A stretch of 64,000 nt of DNA from Pseudoselenomonas ruminantium (GCA_015058575.1 SVBZ01000017.1:1-64000), one strand, 5' to 3'; counted from the first letter of the stretch, positions 47,701 through 57,816 are shown. The notes: generated from the letters alone by a model not told the origin. A program made the numbers and translations.

Positions 47701-48246
47701 ATGAAATTATCAGAATTGCCAGATAAGAAATTCAAACTTAAACACATCGCTATTGCCGGCTTGGCTTGTATTGTCCTGCTCGGTGCGTCAACGGCTATGA
47801 TTGAGGCAACGAATACGACTGCGTTTTGTTCAACGACTTGCCATGAGATGGAACCGATGGCGAAGAGTTATGACCATTCTGTCCATGCAAAGGCTGGTGT
47901 TGGCTGTGCTGACTGCCATGAGAAGCCGGGAATTCAGGGGACGATTGCCTCGAAGTGGCAGGGAACGCAGGAACTGTTCCTGCATGTGACCGGCCAGGTG
48001 CCGGATCCAATCAAGATGACCGACGCGCATAAGAAGGTCAACTGCTATATTTGCCATCAGGATAAAATCATGAACAGCGAAGTGGCAGCAAAACATAAAG
48101 ATCCGCATACGGCTAAACACTTTGAGAACGGCATGAACTGCCTGACCTGCCATACAGGCGTAGTTCATGATGACAAGGTCAATATGGATGTGCTGGGGCG
48201 TGAGCGCTGCTACACCTGTCATCTCGATAACATGGGGAAGCTGTAA
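47701..48246 (+). CDS. NapC/NirT-family multiheme cytochrome c
   Basis: One TM anchor; FCSTTCHEMEPM, CADCH, CYICH, CLTCH, CYTCH heme motifs. Confidence 0.86.
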   Translation: MKLSELPDKKFKLKHIAIAGLACIVLLGASTAMIEATNTTAFCSTTCHEMEPMAKSYDHSVHAKAGVGCADCHEKPGIQGTIASKWQGTQELFLHVTGQVPDPIKMTDAHKKVNCYICHQDKIMNSEVAAKHKDPHTAKHFENGMNCLTCHTGVVHDDKVNMDVLGRERCYTCHLDNMGKL

Positions 48247-48255
48247 GGAGGCATA

Positions 48256-50538
48256 ATGATGAAATCGATAACGCGTAGAAATTTCCTGAAGGCGATGGCT
48301 GTTTCCTGTGCCATGCTTACAGCCGGGTGTACTTCGAAAGACCGTGATACGCAGAATGGTCCTAAAGGGGCTGAAGATGCTGAGAAATGGGTGAAAGGCG
48401 TCTGCCGTTATTGCGGCACTGGCTGTGGTGTGCTGGCTGGTGTAAAAGGCAATAAGATCGTAGCCGTCAAAGGCGATCCGGATTGTGCGGTCAACAAGGG
48501 ACGCCTTTGTGTCAAAGGTATTTTGCTGCCAAAGATCATCAACACGAAAGACCGCGTGCTGCATCCATTGATCAAGAAAAATGGCGAGTTTGTCGAAGCA
48601 TCATGGGATGAAGCGCTTGACCTCATCGTTTCGAAAATCAAGGAATCGGTTGACCAATATGGTCCGGATTCCATCGGCTTCTATGGATCGGGGCAGACGT
48701 TTGCCGAGGAGACTTATGTGGCGCAGAAGGTTATCCGCGCCGGTATCGGCACGAATAACATCGATGGCAATCCGCGTACCTGCATGGCGTCAGCGGTAGC
48801 GGGGTTCATGACATCGTTTGGCGAAGACGAGCCGTCGGGAACTTATGCCGATATCGAAGAGGCCGATACGTTCTTCATCATTGGTGCCAATCCGGCTGAG
48901 GCACATCCAGTCCTGTTCTCGCGCTTGATCGATCGCAAGAATGCAAATCCGGATGTCAAGGTAATCGTGGCCGATCCGCGCAAGACGCGCACGGGAGATA
49001 TCGCCGATTATTATCTGGAATTCATTCCGGGCCGTGATTTGGCGCTGCTGAATTCCATGGCCCAGGTTATCATCGAAGAGAATCTGATCAACCAGGGATT
49101 TATCGACCGCCATACGGAATTCATGAAGGGGACGGATAAGCTGTCCTTTGACGAGTATAAGGCTTTTCTGCAGGACTATACGCCAGAGAAAGTTGAGGCT
49201 GTTTCGGGCATTCCGGCGCAGACTATCCGCGAGGTGGCAAGGCTGTTCGCTGCGCCGGGCCGCAAGACAATGTCGCTTTGGTGCATGGGGCTCAATCAGC
49301 GCACGCGGGGAGTCTGGGTCAACAACCTCGTCCACAACCTGCACCTGTTGACGGGCAAGATTTGCTCGCCGGGCAATTCCTCATTCTCGCTGACAGGTCA
49401 GCCGAGTGCCTGCGGCTCAGTCCGCGAGACGGGCGGCCTTTCGCATATCCTGCCGGCACATCGTCTTGTGGCGAATGCAAAGCATCGTGAAGAACTCGCG
49501 AAGATTTGGGGCATAGATCCTGCGCGGATGCCAAGCAAGCCTGGCTATCATACGCTGGCAATGTTCAAGGCGGCTGTCGAAGGCAAGCTCAAGTTCCTTT
49601 GGGTCATGTGCACGAATCCTGGCCAGTCACTGCCGAATCTTGAGTATTACCGTCCAGGCATGGAAAAGACATTTATGGTCGTTTCGGAGGCTTATCATCC
49701 GACGCGTACATCGGAGCTGGCTGACGTTGTTCTGCCGGCAGCATTGTGGATGGAGAAGGAAGGCGTCTATGGAAATGGTGAGCGTCGCACGCAGCATCTG
49801 GCGAAGGCAATCGATCCGCCGGGTGAGGCAAAGCCAGACCTCGAAGTTCTCATTGAGGTGGCAAAACGTCTCGGCTATGAGGAACTTGTCCCATTTAAGA
49901 CTCCGGAAGATGTTTGGAAAGAATATCAGAAATGCCAGGAAGGTACAGCGATGCAGCTGGCATCCTATGGCCGCCTGCGCAAGGAACATGGCCTTACTTG
50001 GCCAGTGCCGGGCGATGATAAGCCGGAGACGTATATCCGTTACGCACGTCCTTGGGATCCGTACGTCAAGGAGGATGCGCCGGATGGTATCGAATTCTAT
50101 GGCCGCCCAAATGGCCGTGCTGTCATCTGGGCACGGCCGCAGGTCGATCCGCAGGAGAACCCGGATGTGGAGTACCCGTTCTATCTGACGACGGGACGTA
50201 TTCTCGAACATTGGCATACGGGAACAATGACGTTCAACGTGCCGGAGCTCAAGAATGTCGTCGGAGAGATGTATGTTGAAATCCATCCGGAGGATGCTGC
50301 AAGTCTGGGCATTGCAGAGGGTGATGAAGTGGATGTTATCTCACGCCGTGCAACTTGTACATTCAAGGCACATCTCAATGGGCGGGGACGGCCGCGCAAG
50401 GGGCTGGTCTATGTGCCGTTCCACGATCAGGTCAAGGAGCGCATGATCAACCGCGTACTGCTCGATGCATTTGATGCGGCATCCAAGCAGCCTGAGTATA
50501 AGGTCTGTGCTGTGAGACTGCAGAAGCATCAAGCCTGA
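48256..50538 (+). CDS. napA: Molybdopterin-dependent periplasmic nitrate reductase-like catalytic subunit
   Basis: Tat RRNFLK; CRYCGTGCGVLAGVKGNKIVAVKGDPDCAVNKGRLCVKG; GFYGSGQTFAEETYVAQK; NPRTCMASAVAGFMTSFGEDEP. Confidence 0.9.
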   Translation: MMKSITRRNFLKAMAVSCAMLTAGCTSKDRDTQNGPKGAEDAEKWVKGVCRYCGTGCGVLAGVKGNKIVAVKGDPDCAVNKGRLCVKGILLPKIINTKDRVLHPLIKKNGEFVEASWDEALDLIVSKIKESVDQYGPDSIGFYGSGQTFAEETYVAQKVIRAGIGTNNIDGNPRTCMASAVAGFMTSFGEDEPSGTYADIEEADTFFIIGANPAEAHPVLFSRLIDRKNANPDVKVIVADPRKTRTGDIADYYLEFIPGRDLALLNSMAQVIIEENLINQGFIDRHTEFMKGTDKLSFDEYKAFLQDYTPEKVEAVSGIPAQTIREVARLFAAPGRKTMSLWCMGLNQRTRGVWVNNLVHNLHLLTGKICSPGNSSFSLTGQPSACGSVRETGGLSHILPAHRLVANAKHREELAKIWGIDPARMPSKPGYHTLAMFKAAVEGKLKFLWVMCTNPGQSLPNLEYYRPGMEKTFMVVSEAYHPTRTSELADVVLPAALWMEKEGVYGNGERRTQHLAKAIDPPGEAKPDLEVLIEVAKRLGYEELVPFKTPEDVWKEYQKCQEGTAMQLASYGRLRKEHGLTWPVPGDDKPETYIRYARPWDPYVKEDAPDGIEFYGRPNGRAVIWARPQVDPQENPDVEYPFYLTTGRILEHWHTGTMTFNVPELKNVVGEMYVEIHPEDAASLGIAEGDEVDVISRRATCTFKAHLNGRGRPRKGLVYVPFHDQVKERMINRVLLDAFDAASKQPEYKVCAVRLQKHQA

Positions 50539-50565
50539 AGACGAGGCATCTTGCTTGATGGGATA

Positions 50566-50609
50566 AAAAATATAGAGCCGCTTGTTTTGGCAAGCGGCTC
50601 TATATTTTT
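50566..50609. terminator. Terminator between napA and the small membrane-protein gene
   Basis: AAAAATATAGAGCCGCTTG-TTTTGG-CAAGCGGCTCTATATTTTT, 19-bp perfect stem. Confidence 0.82.
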
Positions 50610-50610
50610 G

Positions 50611-50895
50611 TCAGCGTTTCTGGTGATTGGCATATCTGGCCAGAGCCAGCGTGTAGGCATCGGGGCGCTGCCCTTTGGGAGCGATGCCTGTGCGCAGGTA
50701 CTCCTGTGCTTTCTGGAGGTCATGTTTCATCTTCCCATAATGCTGGCAAGTGTGCCAGACGGAGAGGATTCCCCAAGCTGCGCCGAAAGCGACATGCAGT
50801 TTCTTCCCGGCGAAGATGGTGGCGATGGTGCCGGCTGAGGCCAAGGCTAGTGGCCAGCCGAGCGGCATGGTTTGCAGTCTGTTCTTGACATTCAT
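50611..50895 (-). CDS. Small hypothetical membrane protein
   Basis: 94 aa, MNVKNRLQTMPLGWPLALASAGTIATIFAGKKLHVAFGAAWGILSVWHTCQHYGKMKHDL; GGAGGAA SD. Confidence 0.65.
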   Translation of the reverse strand: MNVKNRLQTMPLGWPLALASAGTIATIFAGKKLHVAFGAAWGILSVWHTCQHYGKMKHDLQKAQEYLRTGIAPKGQRPDAYTLALARYANHQKR

Positions 50896-51052
50896 GATAG
50901 TTCCTCCCTTATGTTGGAATGGTTAGCGGTTCTTTTCTGATTATACCATCTTTGGGGATGCAATTACCATAGCACGAGTTTGGACTTTCCTGGGGAACTT
51001 TGCTATAATGTAATGATGTATAAATAGAAATATTGATCGAGGTGTTTTATCC

Positions 51053-52303
51053 ATGGAACTGGAAATGGATGTATTAGTAAAACGTTTTAAGGACTATATC
51101 AGCTTTGATACGCAGTCTGATGAAGAAAATGATAAGGTTTGTCCGAGTACGCCGGGACAGTTGGTACTGGCCAAACATCTCGCCGAAGAATTGAAGGAAA
51201 TCGGCCTTACGGAGGTCGAGCTTGATAATCATGGCTATATCATGGCAACCTTGCCTGCAAATGGCATCGAGGATGCGCCAGTCGTTGGTTTCATCGCGCA
51301 TGTCGATACGAGTCCGGATGCCTCAGGGGCTGATATCAAACCGCAGATCATCAAGAATTATGATGGCAAAGATGTCGTGCTCAATGAAAATGGCCCAATC
51401 GTTTTCTCGACGAAAGATTTCCCTGAGGTGTTGAAGTATAAGGGGCAGGATATCATGTTCACCGATGGCACGACGCTTTTGGGAGCTGATGACAAGGCTG
51501 GCGTCACAGCAATCGTGAGTGCTATGGAATATCTTGTCAAGCATCCGGAAATCAAGCATGGCAAGATTCGTGTCGGCTTCACGCCAGACGAGGAAGTAGG
51601 CCGCAGTGCAGATCGTTTCGATGTTGAAAAGTTTGCGGCAGATTTTGCCTATACGATTGATGGCGGTGAACTCGGTGGTCTTGAGTATGAGAACTTTAAT
51701 GCGGCCAATCCGACTATTACCTTCCATGGGCGAAGCATGCATACGGGCAGTGCCAAGGGAAAGATGATCAATGCATTGAGTGTAGCAGCCGAGTGGCAGC
51801 AAATGCTGCCGGCTGGGGAGAAACCTGAGTATACGGAAGGTTATGAGGGCTTTTACCAGGTCCATAAGCTTGAAGGCGGCGTGGAGAAGTGCACGATGCA
51901 TATGCTGATCCGCGATCACGACCGGCAGAAGTTTGAGGCGCGCAAGGCCATGCTGCAGACGATTGCCGATTTCCTTAATGCCAAATATGGTGAGGGGACA
52001 GTGGAAATCACGCCGCATGATGTTTATTATAACATGCTCGAGAAAATCGCGGATGGCAACATGTATGTGGTAGAGCTGGCCAAGCGGGCCATGGAAGGCT
52101 GCGGGGTTACGCCGGATGTGCAGCCCATCCGTGGCGGCACGGATGGTGCGCGTTTGTCCTTTATGGGGCTGCCTTGCCCGAATATCTTTACAGGCGGAGC
52201 GAATTTCCATGGCCGGTTTGAATATTTGCCGCTTAACTCCCTCAAGAAAGCCGGAGAGACAGTCCTCGGTATTGCAGTGGGAGCGGCAGCACTGAAGAAG
52301 TAA
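51053..52303 (+). CDS. pepT: Peptidase T
   Basis: FKDYISFDTQSDEEN; VGFIAHVDTSPDASGADIKPQII; LLGADDKAGVTAIVSAMEYL; FTPDEEVGRSADRFDVEKF. Confidence 0.96.
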   Translation: MELEMDVLVKRFKDYISFDTQSDEENDKVCPSTPGQLVLAKHLAEELKEIGLTEVELDNHGYIMATLPANGIEDAPVVGFIAHVDTSPDASGADIKPQIIKNYDGKDVVLNENGPIVFSTKDFPEVLKYKGQDIMFTDGTTLLGADDKAGVTAIVSAMEYLVKHPEIKHGKIRVGFTPDEEVGRSADRFDVEKFAADFAYTIDGGELGGLEYENFNAANPTITFHGRSMHTGSAKGKMINALSVAAEWQQMLPAGEKPEYTEGYEGFYQVHKLEGGVEKCTMHMLIRDHDRQKFEARKAMLQTIADFLNAKYGEGTVEITPHDVYYNMLEKIADGNMYVVELAKRAMEGCGVTPDVQPIRGGTDGARLSFMGLPCPNIFTGGANFHGRFEYLPLNSLKKAGETVLGIAVGAAALKK

Positions 52304-52312
52304 GGAATTGCG

Positions 52313-53152
52313 ATGAAGATCATTGACGCACATCTGCACTTGGGGCCGGACGCTTATTTCGATGAAATTGCCAAGGCAGCGGGGCACGAGAACAATATAG
52401 AGTATTTGGCAGAGCAGTACCGGGCCCGTGGTTTGGTGCATGGCATCATTATGGGCAACTTGCCGTTGGAGAATACGGCACCGCAGTATCCGAAGTTCTT
52501 GAGCTATTGTGTGGGTATCGACAGTCGTACAGGTTTTGCGCGGGAAACAATCAAGGCACAGGCGGCTCTTGTCGAGCAGCACTTTCAAAACCCGCAGTGC
52601 GCAGGAATCAAGCTCTATCCGGGGTATAATTATTTCTATATCTATGATGATTGCCTGGCACCTTTTTATGAGCTGGCAGAGAAGTATGATAAACCGGTAG
52701 CCGTACATATGGGACTTACGGCTTCCAATGATGCGCTGCTCAAGTACAGCCACCCGCTGGTCATGGATGAAGCGGCCACGAAGTTCCGTGGCGTGCAGTT
52801 TGTCATGTGCCATTTTGGTGAGCCGTGGTTTGAGGATGCGGCGGCAGTGATTGAAAAAAATCCCAATGTCATGGCCGATTTGTCGGGAATCCTTACAGGC
52901 AAGATCCCTGATTTTGCAGCGTTTTTGCAGAAAAAGCATTTCTATATCGACCGTATGAAGGGATGGCTGGAATACCTGGACAGTTATGACCGGTTCTTGT
53001 TCGGTACGGATTGGCCCTTGGCAAATCTTGGTGATTATATCAAGTTTACCCAGGAAATCATCCCTGCTGAGCATTGGGAGGCTGTATTTGCGGCAAATGC
53101 CCAGCGTGTCTATCATTTGCAATTGACGGAAGAAAATACTATCAAGCGATAA
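52313..53152 (+). CDS. Amidohydrolase-family (TIM-barrel) protein
   Basis: IIDAHLHLGPDAYFDE; KPVAVHMGLTA; FLFGTDWPLANLGDY. Confidence 0.87.
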   Translation: MKIIDAHLHLGPDAYFDEIAKAAGHENNIEYLAEQYRARGLVHGIIMGNLPLENTAPQYPKFLSYCVGIDSRTGFARETIKAQAALVEQHFQNPQCAGIKLYPGYNYFYIYDDCLAPFYELAEKYDKPVAVHMGLTASNDALLKYSHPLVMDEAATKFRGVQFVMCHFGEPWFEDAAAVIEKNPNVMADLSGILTGKIPDFAAFLQKKHFYIDRMKGWLEYLDSYDRFLFGTDWPLANLGDYIKFTQEIIPAEHWEAVFAANAQRVYHLQLTEENTIKR

Positions 53153-53171
53153 TGTGTGAAGGAGTAATGGA

Positions 53172-53639
53172 ATGGCATTATTAGAGATAAAGAAGGCCGG
53201 CGATCCGGTCTTGAAAGAAGTCTGTGCGCCGGTCGAGAAGATTGACAAGCAACTAAAGAAACTGATGGACGACATGGCCGAAACCATGTATCAGAACGAT
53301 GGCGTGGGCATTGCGGCGCCACAGATCGGCAAAGCTATCCGCCTGGTCATCATCGATTGCCAGGATGAGCATGGCCTCATTGAGCTCATCAATCCGGTCA
53401 TCACGTTCCGTGAGGGGACAGCATTGGATACTGAAGGCTGTCTTTCCGTACCGAATATTTTTGGTGAAGTCGAGCGTGCGGCTAAGGTCAAGGTGGAATT
53501 CCTGAACCGTCGGGGCAAGAAACAGCATTTGACGGCGACGGGGCTGCTGGCGCGTTGTATCCAGCATGAACTGGATCATCTGGAGGGGCAGTTGTTCATC
53601 GATGTTGCGAAAAGCATCCGTAGGGGGAATCAGGAATGA
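53172..53639 (+). CDS. def: Peptide deformylase
   Basis: GVGIAAPQIGKAIRLVI; EGCLSVPNIFGEVERA; CIQHELDHLEGQLFID. Confidence 0.96.
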   Translation: MALLEIKKAGDPVLKEVCAPVEKIDKQLKKLMDDMAETMYQNDGVGIAAPQIGKAIRLVIIDCQDEHGLIELINPVITFREGTALDTEGCLSVPNIFGEVERAAKVKVEFLNRRGKKQHLTATGLLARCIQHELDHLEGQLFIDVAKSIRRGNQE

Positions 53640-54571
53640 AAAAATTCCGTGTAATCTTTATGGGTACGCCGGAGTTTGCTGTACCATGCCTGGCTGCTTT
53701 GCATGAGCAGTGTGAGGTTATCGGGGTTATCACACAGCCGGATAAGCCGCGTGGCCGTGGGCAGAAGCTGATGCCATCACCGGTCAAAGCATGGGCAGTG
53801 GCGCATGATTTGCCAGTCTATCAGCCGGAGAAAATCAAGACAGAAGAATTTACGGCCGAACTCGAGGCGCTTAAGCCGGATTTGATGATCGTTGTGGCTT
53901 TTGGCCAGATCTTGTCGCAGCGTATCCTGGATATTCCGCCCTATGGCTGCATCAATGTGCATGCTTCACTATTGCCGCGCTATCGTGGGGCAGCACCAAT
54001 GCAGTGGTGTGTCATCAATGGTGAGGAAAAGACTGGTGTTACGACGATGTTCATGGATGCTGGCCTTGATACAGGGGATATGCTGCTCAAAAAGGAACTG
54101 CCGATTGGTCCGGATATGACGCTGGAGGCAGTCCATGATGGTTTGATGGCAATGGGGGCCAAGGTACTCATTGCGACACTGGAGCAGCTGTCAGCAGGGA
54201 CGCTTACGCGTACGCCGCAGACTGGTGCATCGAATTATGCGCCGATGCTCACGAAAGAGACTGGCCATATTGACTGGTCAAAACCGGCGCAGGAAGTCCA
54301 TAATCTTGTGCGTGGCTTGAATTCCTGGCCTGGTGCTTTTACAGAGCTTGATGGCAAGAAGTATAAAATCTGGCTGACGAAAAAGACTGGCCGTAGGGCA
54401 GAGGCTGTGCCGGGAACTATCGTCAAGGCAGATAAGAAGGAAGGGCTTCTGGTAGCTGCTGGTGATGAGCTGCTGGAAATTCTGGAGCTGCAGGCACCTG
54501 GGAAGAAAAAGATGCGTGCCGCCGACTATTTGAATGGACATGGCATCAGCCTGCCGGTGGCATTTGCCTGA
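53636..54571 (+). CDS. fmt: Methionyl-tRNA formyltransferase
   Basis: KFRVIFMGTPEFAVPCLAAL; INVHASLLPRYRGAAPMQWCVINGEEKTGVTTMFMDAGLDTGDML. Confidence 0.97.
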   Translation: MKKFRVIFMGTPEFAVPCLAALHEQCEVIGVITQPDKPRGRGQKLMPSPVKAWAVAHDLPVYQPEKIKTEEFTAELEALKPDLMIVVAFGQILSQRILDIPPYGCINVHASLLPRYRGAAPMQWCVINGEEKTGVTTMFMDAGLDTGDMLLKKELPIGPDMTLEAVHDGLMAMGAKVLIATLEQLSAGTLTRTPQTGASNYAPMLTKETGHIDWSKPAQEVHNLVRGLNSWPGAFTELDGKKYKIWLTKKTGRRAEAVPGTIVKADKKEGLLVAAGDELLEILELQAPGKKKMRAADYLNGHGISLPVAFA

Positions 54572-54623
54572 GAGATTTTGAGAAGCAGGATGCGAGAAAG
54601 GTGAGATTTGTTGGAGGTTAACA

Positions 54624-55424
54624 ATGGCAGATCCATCCATAAACAAGAAGAAAATCGTGATTCCCGGACGGCCTAAAAAACGTTTGTTTTTGGCAATGCT
54701 GACGCTGACCGCGATGTTGGCAGCGGTATTGCTCTATGGTATCTGGTATATTGCGTCACCGGGGCTGGCAAATATCGCTGCGGTGTTGCCGATGGCAGTG
54801 GGCATCATTTTTGGTGTAGTGGTGGCCGTTTCCTTGCTGGGTATATTCAACATGGTGCTTGCCGTGATGAATATGCCGTATCTGCCTGTATTGCAGCGTC
54901 AGACGTATGAGCTGATCAATCTGCTCTTTCCTGTGGCTGTGCGGCTGGCAAAGCCGTTTGGTATCGGGCGGCGGAAACTTGAAGGGTCCTTCATTGCGAC
55001 GAGCAACTTGATGTTTAGCCGCATGGGCATCCGCGTGCCGGCGGACCGTCTGCTCGTGGTGACGCCGCATTGTTTGCAGCTGGCGACCTGTCCGCACAAG
55101 ATTACGCGCGATCCGAATAATTGCAAGCGTTGTGGTGGCTGTGACATCGGTGCTCTCGTGACACTGGCCGAGGAGATGGGCTTTCACTTTTTCGTGGCTA
55201 CAGGTGGGACACTAGCCCGGCAGGTTGTCTATCAGACGCGGCCAAAGGCCGTGCTGGCGATTGCCTGTGAGCGCGATCTCATGAGCGGTATACAGGATGT
55301 CTATCCGTTGCCGGCTGTAGGTGTGCTCAATATCCGTCCGAATGGACCGTGTTATAACACGCATGTCGATATCGATGAAGTGAAGGCTCAGCTGGAAAAG
55401 ATTATCATACCGAAGGAGAAATAA
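54624..55424 (+). CDS. DUF116 domain-containing membrane protein
   Basis: LVVTPHCLQLATCPHKITRDPNNCKRCGGCDIGALVTLAEEMG; VLAIACERDLMSGIQDV. Confidence 0.87.
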   Translation: MADPSINKKKIVIPGRPKKRLFLAMLTLTAMLAAVLLYGIWYIASPGLANIAAVLPMAVGIIFGVVVAVSLLGIFNMVLAVMNMPYLPVLQRQTYELINLLFPVAVRLAKPFGIGRRKLEGSFIATSNLMFSRMGIRVPADRLLVVTPHCLQLATCPHKITRDPNNCKRCGGCDIGALVTLAEEMGFHFFVATGGTLARQVVYQTRPKAVLAIACERDLMSGIQDVYPLPAVGVLNIRPNGPCYNTHVDIDEVKAQLEKIIIPKEK

Positions 55425-56759
55425 ATGGACAAAGCGCGTGACACCGCGGTAAAAATCTTGAATGAAGTGCATGAGAAGGGCGCATATGCGAATGTGGCGC
55501 TGGTCAGGGAACTGCGCCGTGCGGGCCTTGAAGACCGTGACCGCCGCTTTGTGACGGAGCTTGTGTATGGCGCCGTAAAGGCTGGTGATACGCTCGATTG
55601 GATACTGCGCCGCTACGTAGATCGTCCGCTTAGGAAAATCGAGCCCATGGTGCGCGATATCCTGCGGCTGGGCATCTATCAGCTGTTTTATCTCGATAAG
55701 GTGCCGGCTTCAGCTGCCTGTAATACGGCTGTTGATCTGGCAAAGAAATACAGCAATGCAGGGACGGCAAAGTTTGTCAATGCGGTGCTGCGGACAGCTG
55801 TGCGGCAGCCGGAAAAGGCAGTATTTCCCAGCGGCAAAGGACATGGAGTGGAGGAGCTGGCGCTGAAAAGCCAGCACCCGTATTGGCTGGTCAAACGCTG
55901 GGTAAAGAAGTTCGGCTTTCATGAGGCGCGCGATCTCTGCGCCTTCAATAACGGGGAGCCAGTGCTTTCGGTGCGTACGAATACCTTGAAAACGAACCGT
56001 GAGGAATTGCTTGCACAGTTGGCGCAGCAGGGAGCTGAGGCGGAGTGCTCAATATGGACGCCAGAGGGTATACGCATAACGCGCCATGGATCATTGGATG
56101 CCTTGACGCCACTGCAGCAGGGGCTTTGCCAGGTGCAGGATGAAAGCTCGATGCTTGTAGCACATGTCGTCAATCCGCAGCCAGGCGAATTCGTCATTGA
56201 TTGTTGTAGTGCACCAGGCGGCAAAACAACGCATATGGCGGCATTGATGCAGGATAAAGGACGCATTGTTGCTGGCGATGTCTATGAGCATAAGCTGGCG
56301 CGCATCAAGGAGAATACAGAGCGTTTGGGAATCCATATTGTCGAGACGCAGCTTATCGATGCACGCCAGGTAGGTGACACTTATCCTGAACAGGCAGATC
56401 GTGTACTGGTTGATGCACCGTGTTCGGGCCTTGGTGTATTGCGCCGTAAGCCTGATGCACGCTGGAACAAGACGGCGGCTGAAATCGATGCCTTGCCGGC
56501 CCTGCAGCTGGAAATCCTTATGAGTGCTGCCAAGGCCGTGAAGAAGGGCGGTGTGCTGGTTTACAGTACTTGCACGATCGAAGCAGCGGAAAACCAGGAG
56601 GTTGTCCAGGCTTTCCTGCTCAAGCAGCCTGGGTTCGTGCTGGAAGATACAGGAAGTTTCCTGCCAGGAGAAAAACGGCAGGAAAAAATGGTGCAGCTTT
56701 ACCCGCAGCATGATGGCACCGATGGATTCTTTATCGCGCGCATGCGCCGCAGCGATTAG
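55425..56759 (+). CDS. rsmB: 16S rRNA (cytosine967-C5)-methyltransferase
   Basis: NusB-like N-terminus; VIDCCSAPGGKTTHMAALM; VDAPCSGLGVLRRKPDARW; VYSTCTIEAAENQEVV. Confidence 0.95.
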   Translation: MDKARDTAVKILNEVHEKGAYANVALVRELRRAGLEDRDRRFVTELVYGAVKAGDTLDWILRRYVDRPLRKIEPMVRDILRLGIYQLFYLDKVPASAACNTAVDLAKKYSNAGTAKFVNAVLRTAVRQPEKAVFPSGKGHGVEELALKSQHPYWLVKRWVKKFGFHEARDLCAFNNGEPVLSVRTNTLKTNREELLAQLAQQGAEAECSIWTPEGIRITRHGSLDALTPLQQGLCQVQDESSMLVAHVVNPQPGEFVIDCCSAPGGKTTHMAALMQDKGRIVAGDVYEHKLARIKENTERLGIHIVETQLIDARQVGDTYPEQADRVLVDAPCSGLGVLRRKPDARWNKTAAEIDALPALQLEILMSAAKAVKKGGVLVYSTCTIEAAENQEVVQAFLLKQPGFVLEDTGSFLPGEKRQEKMVQLYPQHDGTDGFFIARMRRSD

Positions 56760-56772
56760 AAAGGAAAGAAAC

Positions 56773-57816
56773 GTGAAAGATATATTTGGAATGACACTGG
56801 ACGAGCTGCAGGAGGTACTGGCGCCGTATAGGGTTCAGAAATTCCGTGCCAAGCAGATTGCGGAGTGGATGTATCAACGGGGGGCAAAAGATTTTGCGGC
56901 GATGACAAACCTTTCTAAGTCATTGCGTGAAGAGCTGGCAATGAAGCTTTGCATTGGCCGTCCGCGCATCAAGGATCGTCTGGATTCCAAGGATGATCGT
57001 ACGACGAAGTTCCTGCTTGAATATGCAGATGGTACGGCAGTAGAGACTGTACTTATGCGGCAGCCGTATGGCAATAGCATTTGCGTGTCGACACAGGCTG
57101 GCTGCAATATGGGCTGTGCGTTTTGTGCTTCGACGCTGCATGGCATGGCACGTAATCTCACGAAAGGAGAGATTCTTGCCCAGGCTGTGACCATCAATGA
57201 TATGCTGCGTGAGGAAGAAAACGGAGCAAAGGTCGATACGATGGTTATCATGGGCTCAGGAGAGCCGTTGATGAACTATGACAATGTCGTTGCTTTTTTG
57301 CGGCTGATCCATGAGGCGTATACGCTGGGTATGGGGTACCGCAACATTACACTATCGACGTCGGGAATCGTGCCGAATATGTATAAGCTGGCTGAGGAAG
57401 GCCTGCCGATATCGTTGTCGGTGTCGCTGCATGCGCCCAATCAGGAATTGCGGTCGGAAATCATGCCCATAAACCGGAAATATCCTTTGACCGATGTTAT
57501 AGCGGCAGCCAAGCATTATGCTGCTATGACAAAGCGGCGTGTGACTTATGAGTACATTCTCATAGACAAGCTCAATGATGGTGAGCAGCAGGCACGTGAG
57601 TTGGTTGCTTTGCTGAAAGGACAGCTGGCCAGTGTCAATCTCATCCCTATCAATCCGGTAGTGGAGCGCAATTTGCTGCGGCCGTCGAAGACACGTATCG
57701 ATTGGTTTGAGAAGTATCTGGCTGATCATCATGTGAATGTTACGGTCCGTCGCGAGATGGGAGCGGACATTCAGGCTGCCTGCGGGCAGCTGCGCAATAA
57801 GCATCTGCAGGATTGA
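56773..57816 (+). CDS. rlmN: 23S rRNA (adenine2503-C2)-methyltransferase (GTG start)
   Basis: GNSICVSTQAGCNMGCAFCASTLHGMARNLTKGEILAQ; VIMGSGEPLMNYDNV; YRNITLSTSGIVP. Confidence 0.96.
   Translation: MKDIFGMTLDELQEVLAPYRVQKFRAKQIAEWMYQRGAKDFAAMTNLSKSLREELAMKLCIGRPRIKDRLDSKDDRTTKFLLEYADGTAVETVLMRQPYGNSICVSTQAGCNMGCAFCASTLHGMARNLTKGEILAQAVTINDMLREEENGAKVDTMVIMGSGEPLMNYDNVVAFLRLIHEAYTLGMGYRNITLSTSGIVPNMYKLAEEGLPISLSVSLHAPNQELRSEIMPINRKYPLTDVIAAAKHYAAMTKRRVTYEYILIDKLNDGEQQARELVALLKGQLASVNLIPINPVVERNLLRPSKTRIDWFEKYLADHHVNVTVRREMGADIQAACGQLRNKHLQD

Noticed and set aside
49627-50286. 219-aa minus-strand ORF inside napA
   Set aside because: Antisense to conserved napA sequence; no independent support.
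50528-50565. Inverted segments CATCAAG ... CTTGATG just after napA
   Set aside because: Long, irregular spacing and immediately followed by a much stronger perfect terminator; probably incidental.
51323-53287. 654-aa minus-strand ORF opposite pepT and the amidohydrolase gene
   Set aside because: Runs antisense through two clear enzyme genes and their junction; no recognisable motifs; explained by codon bias leaving few antisense stops.
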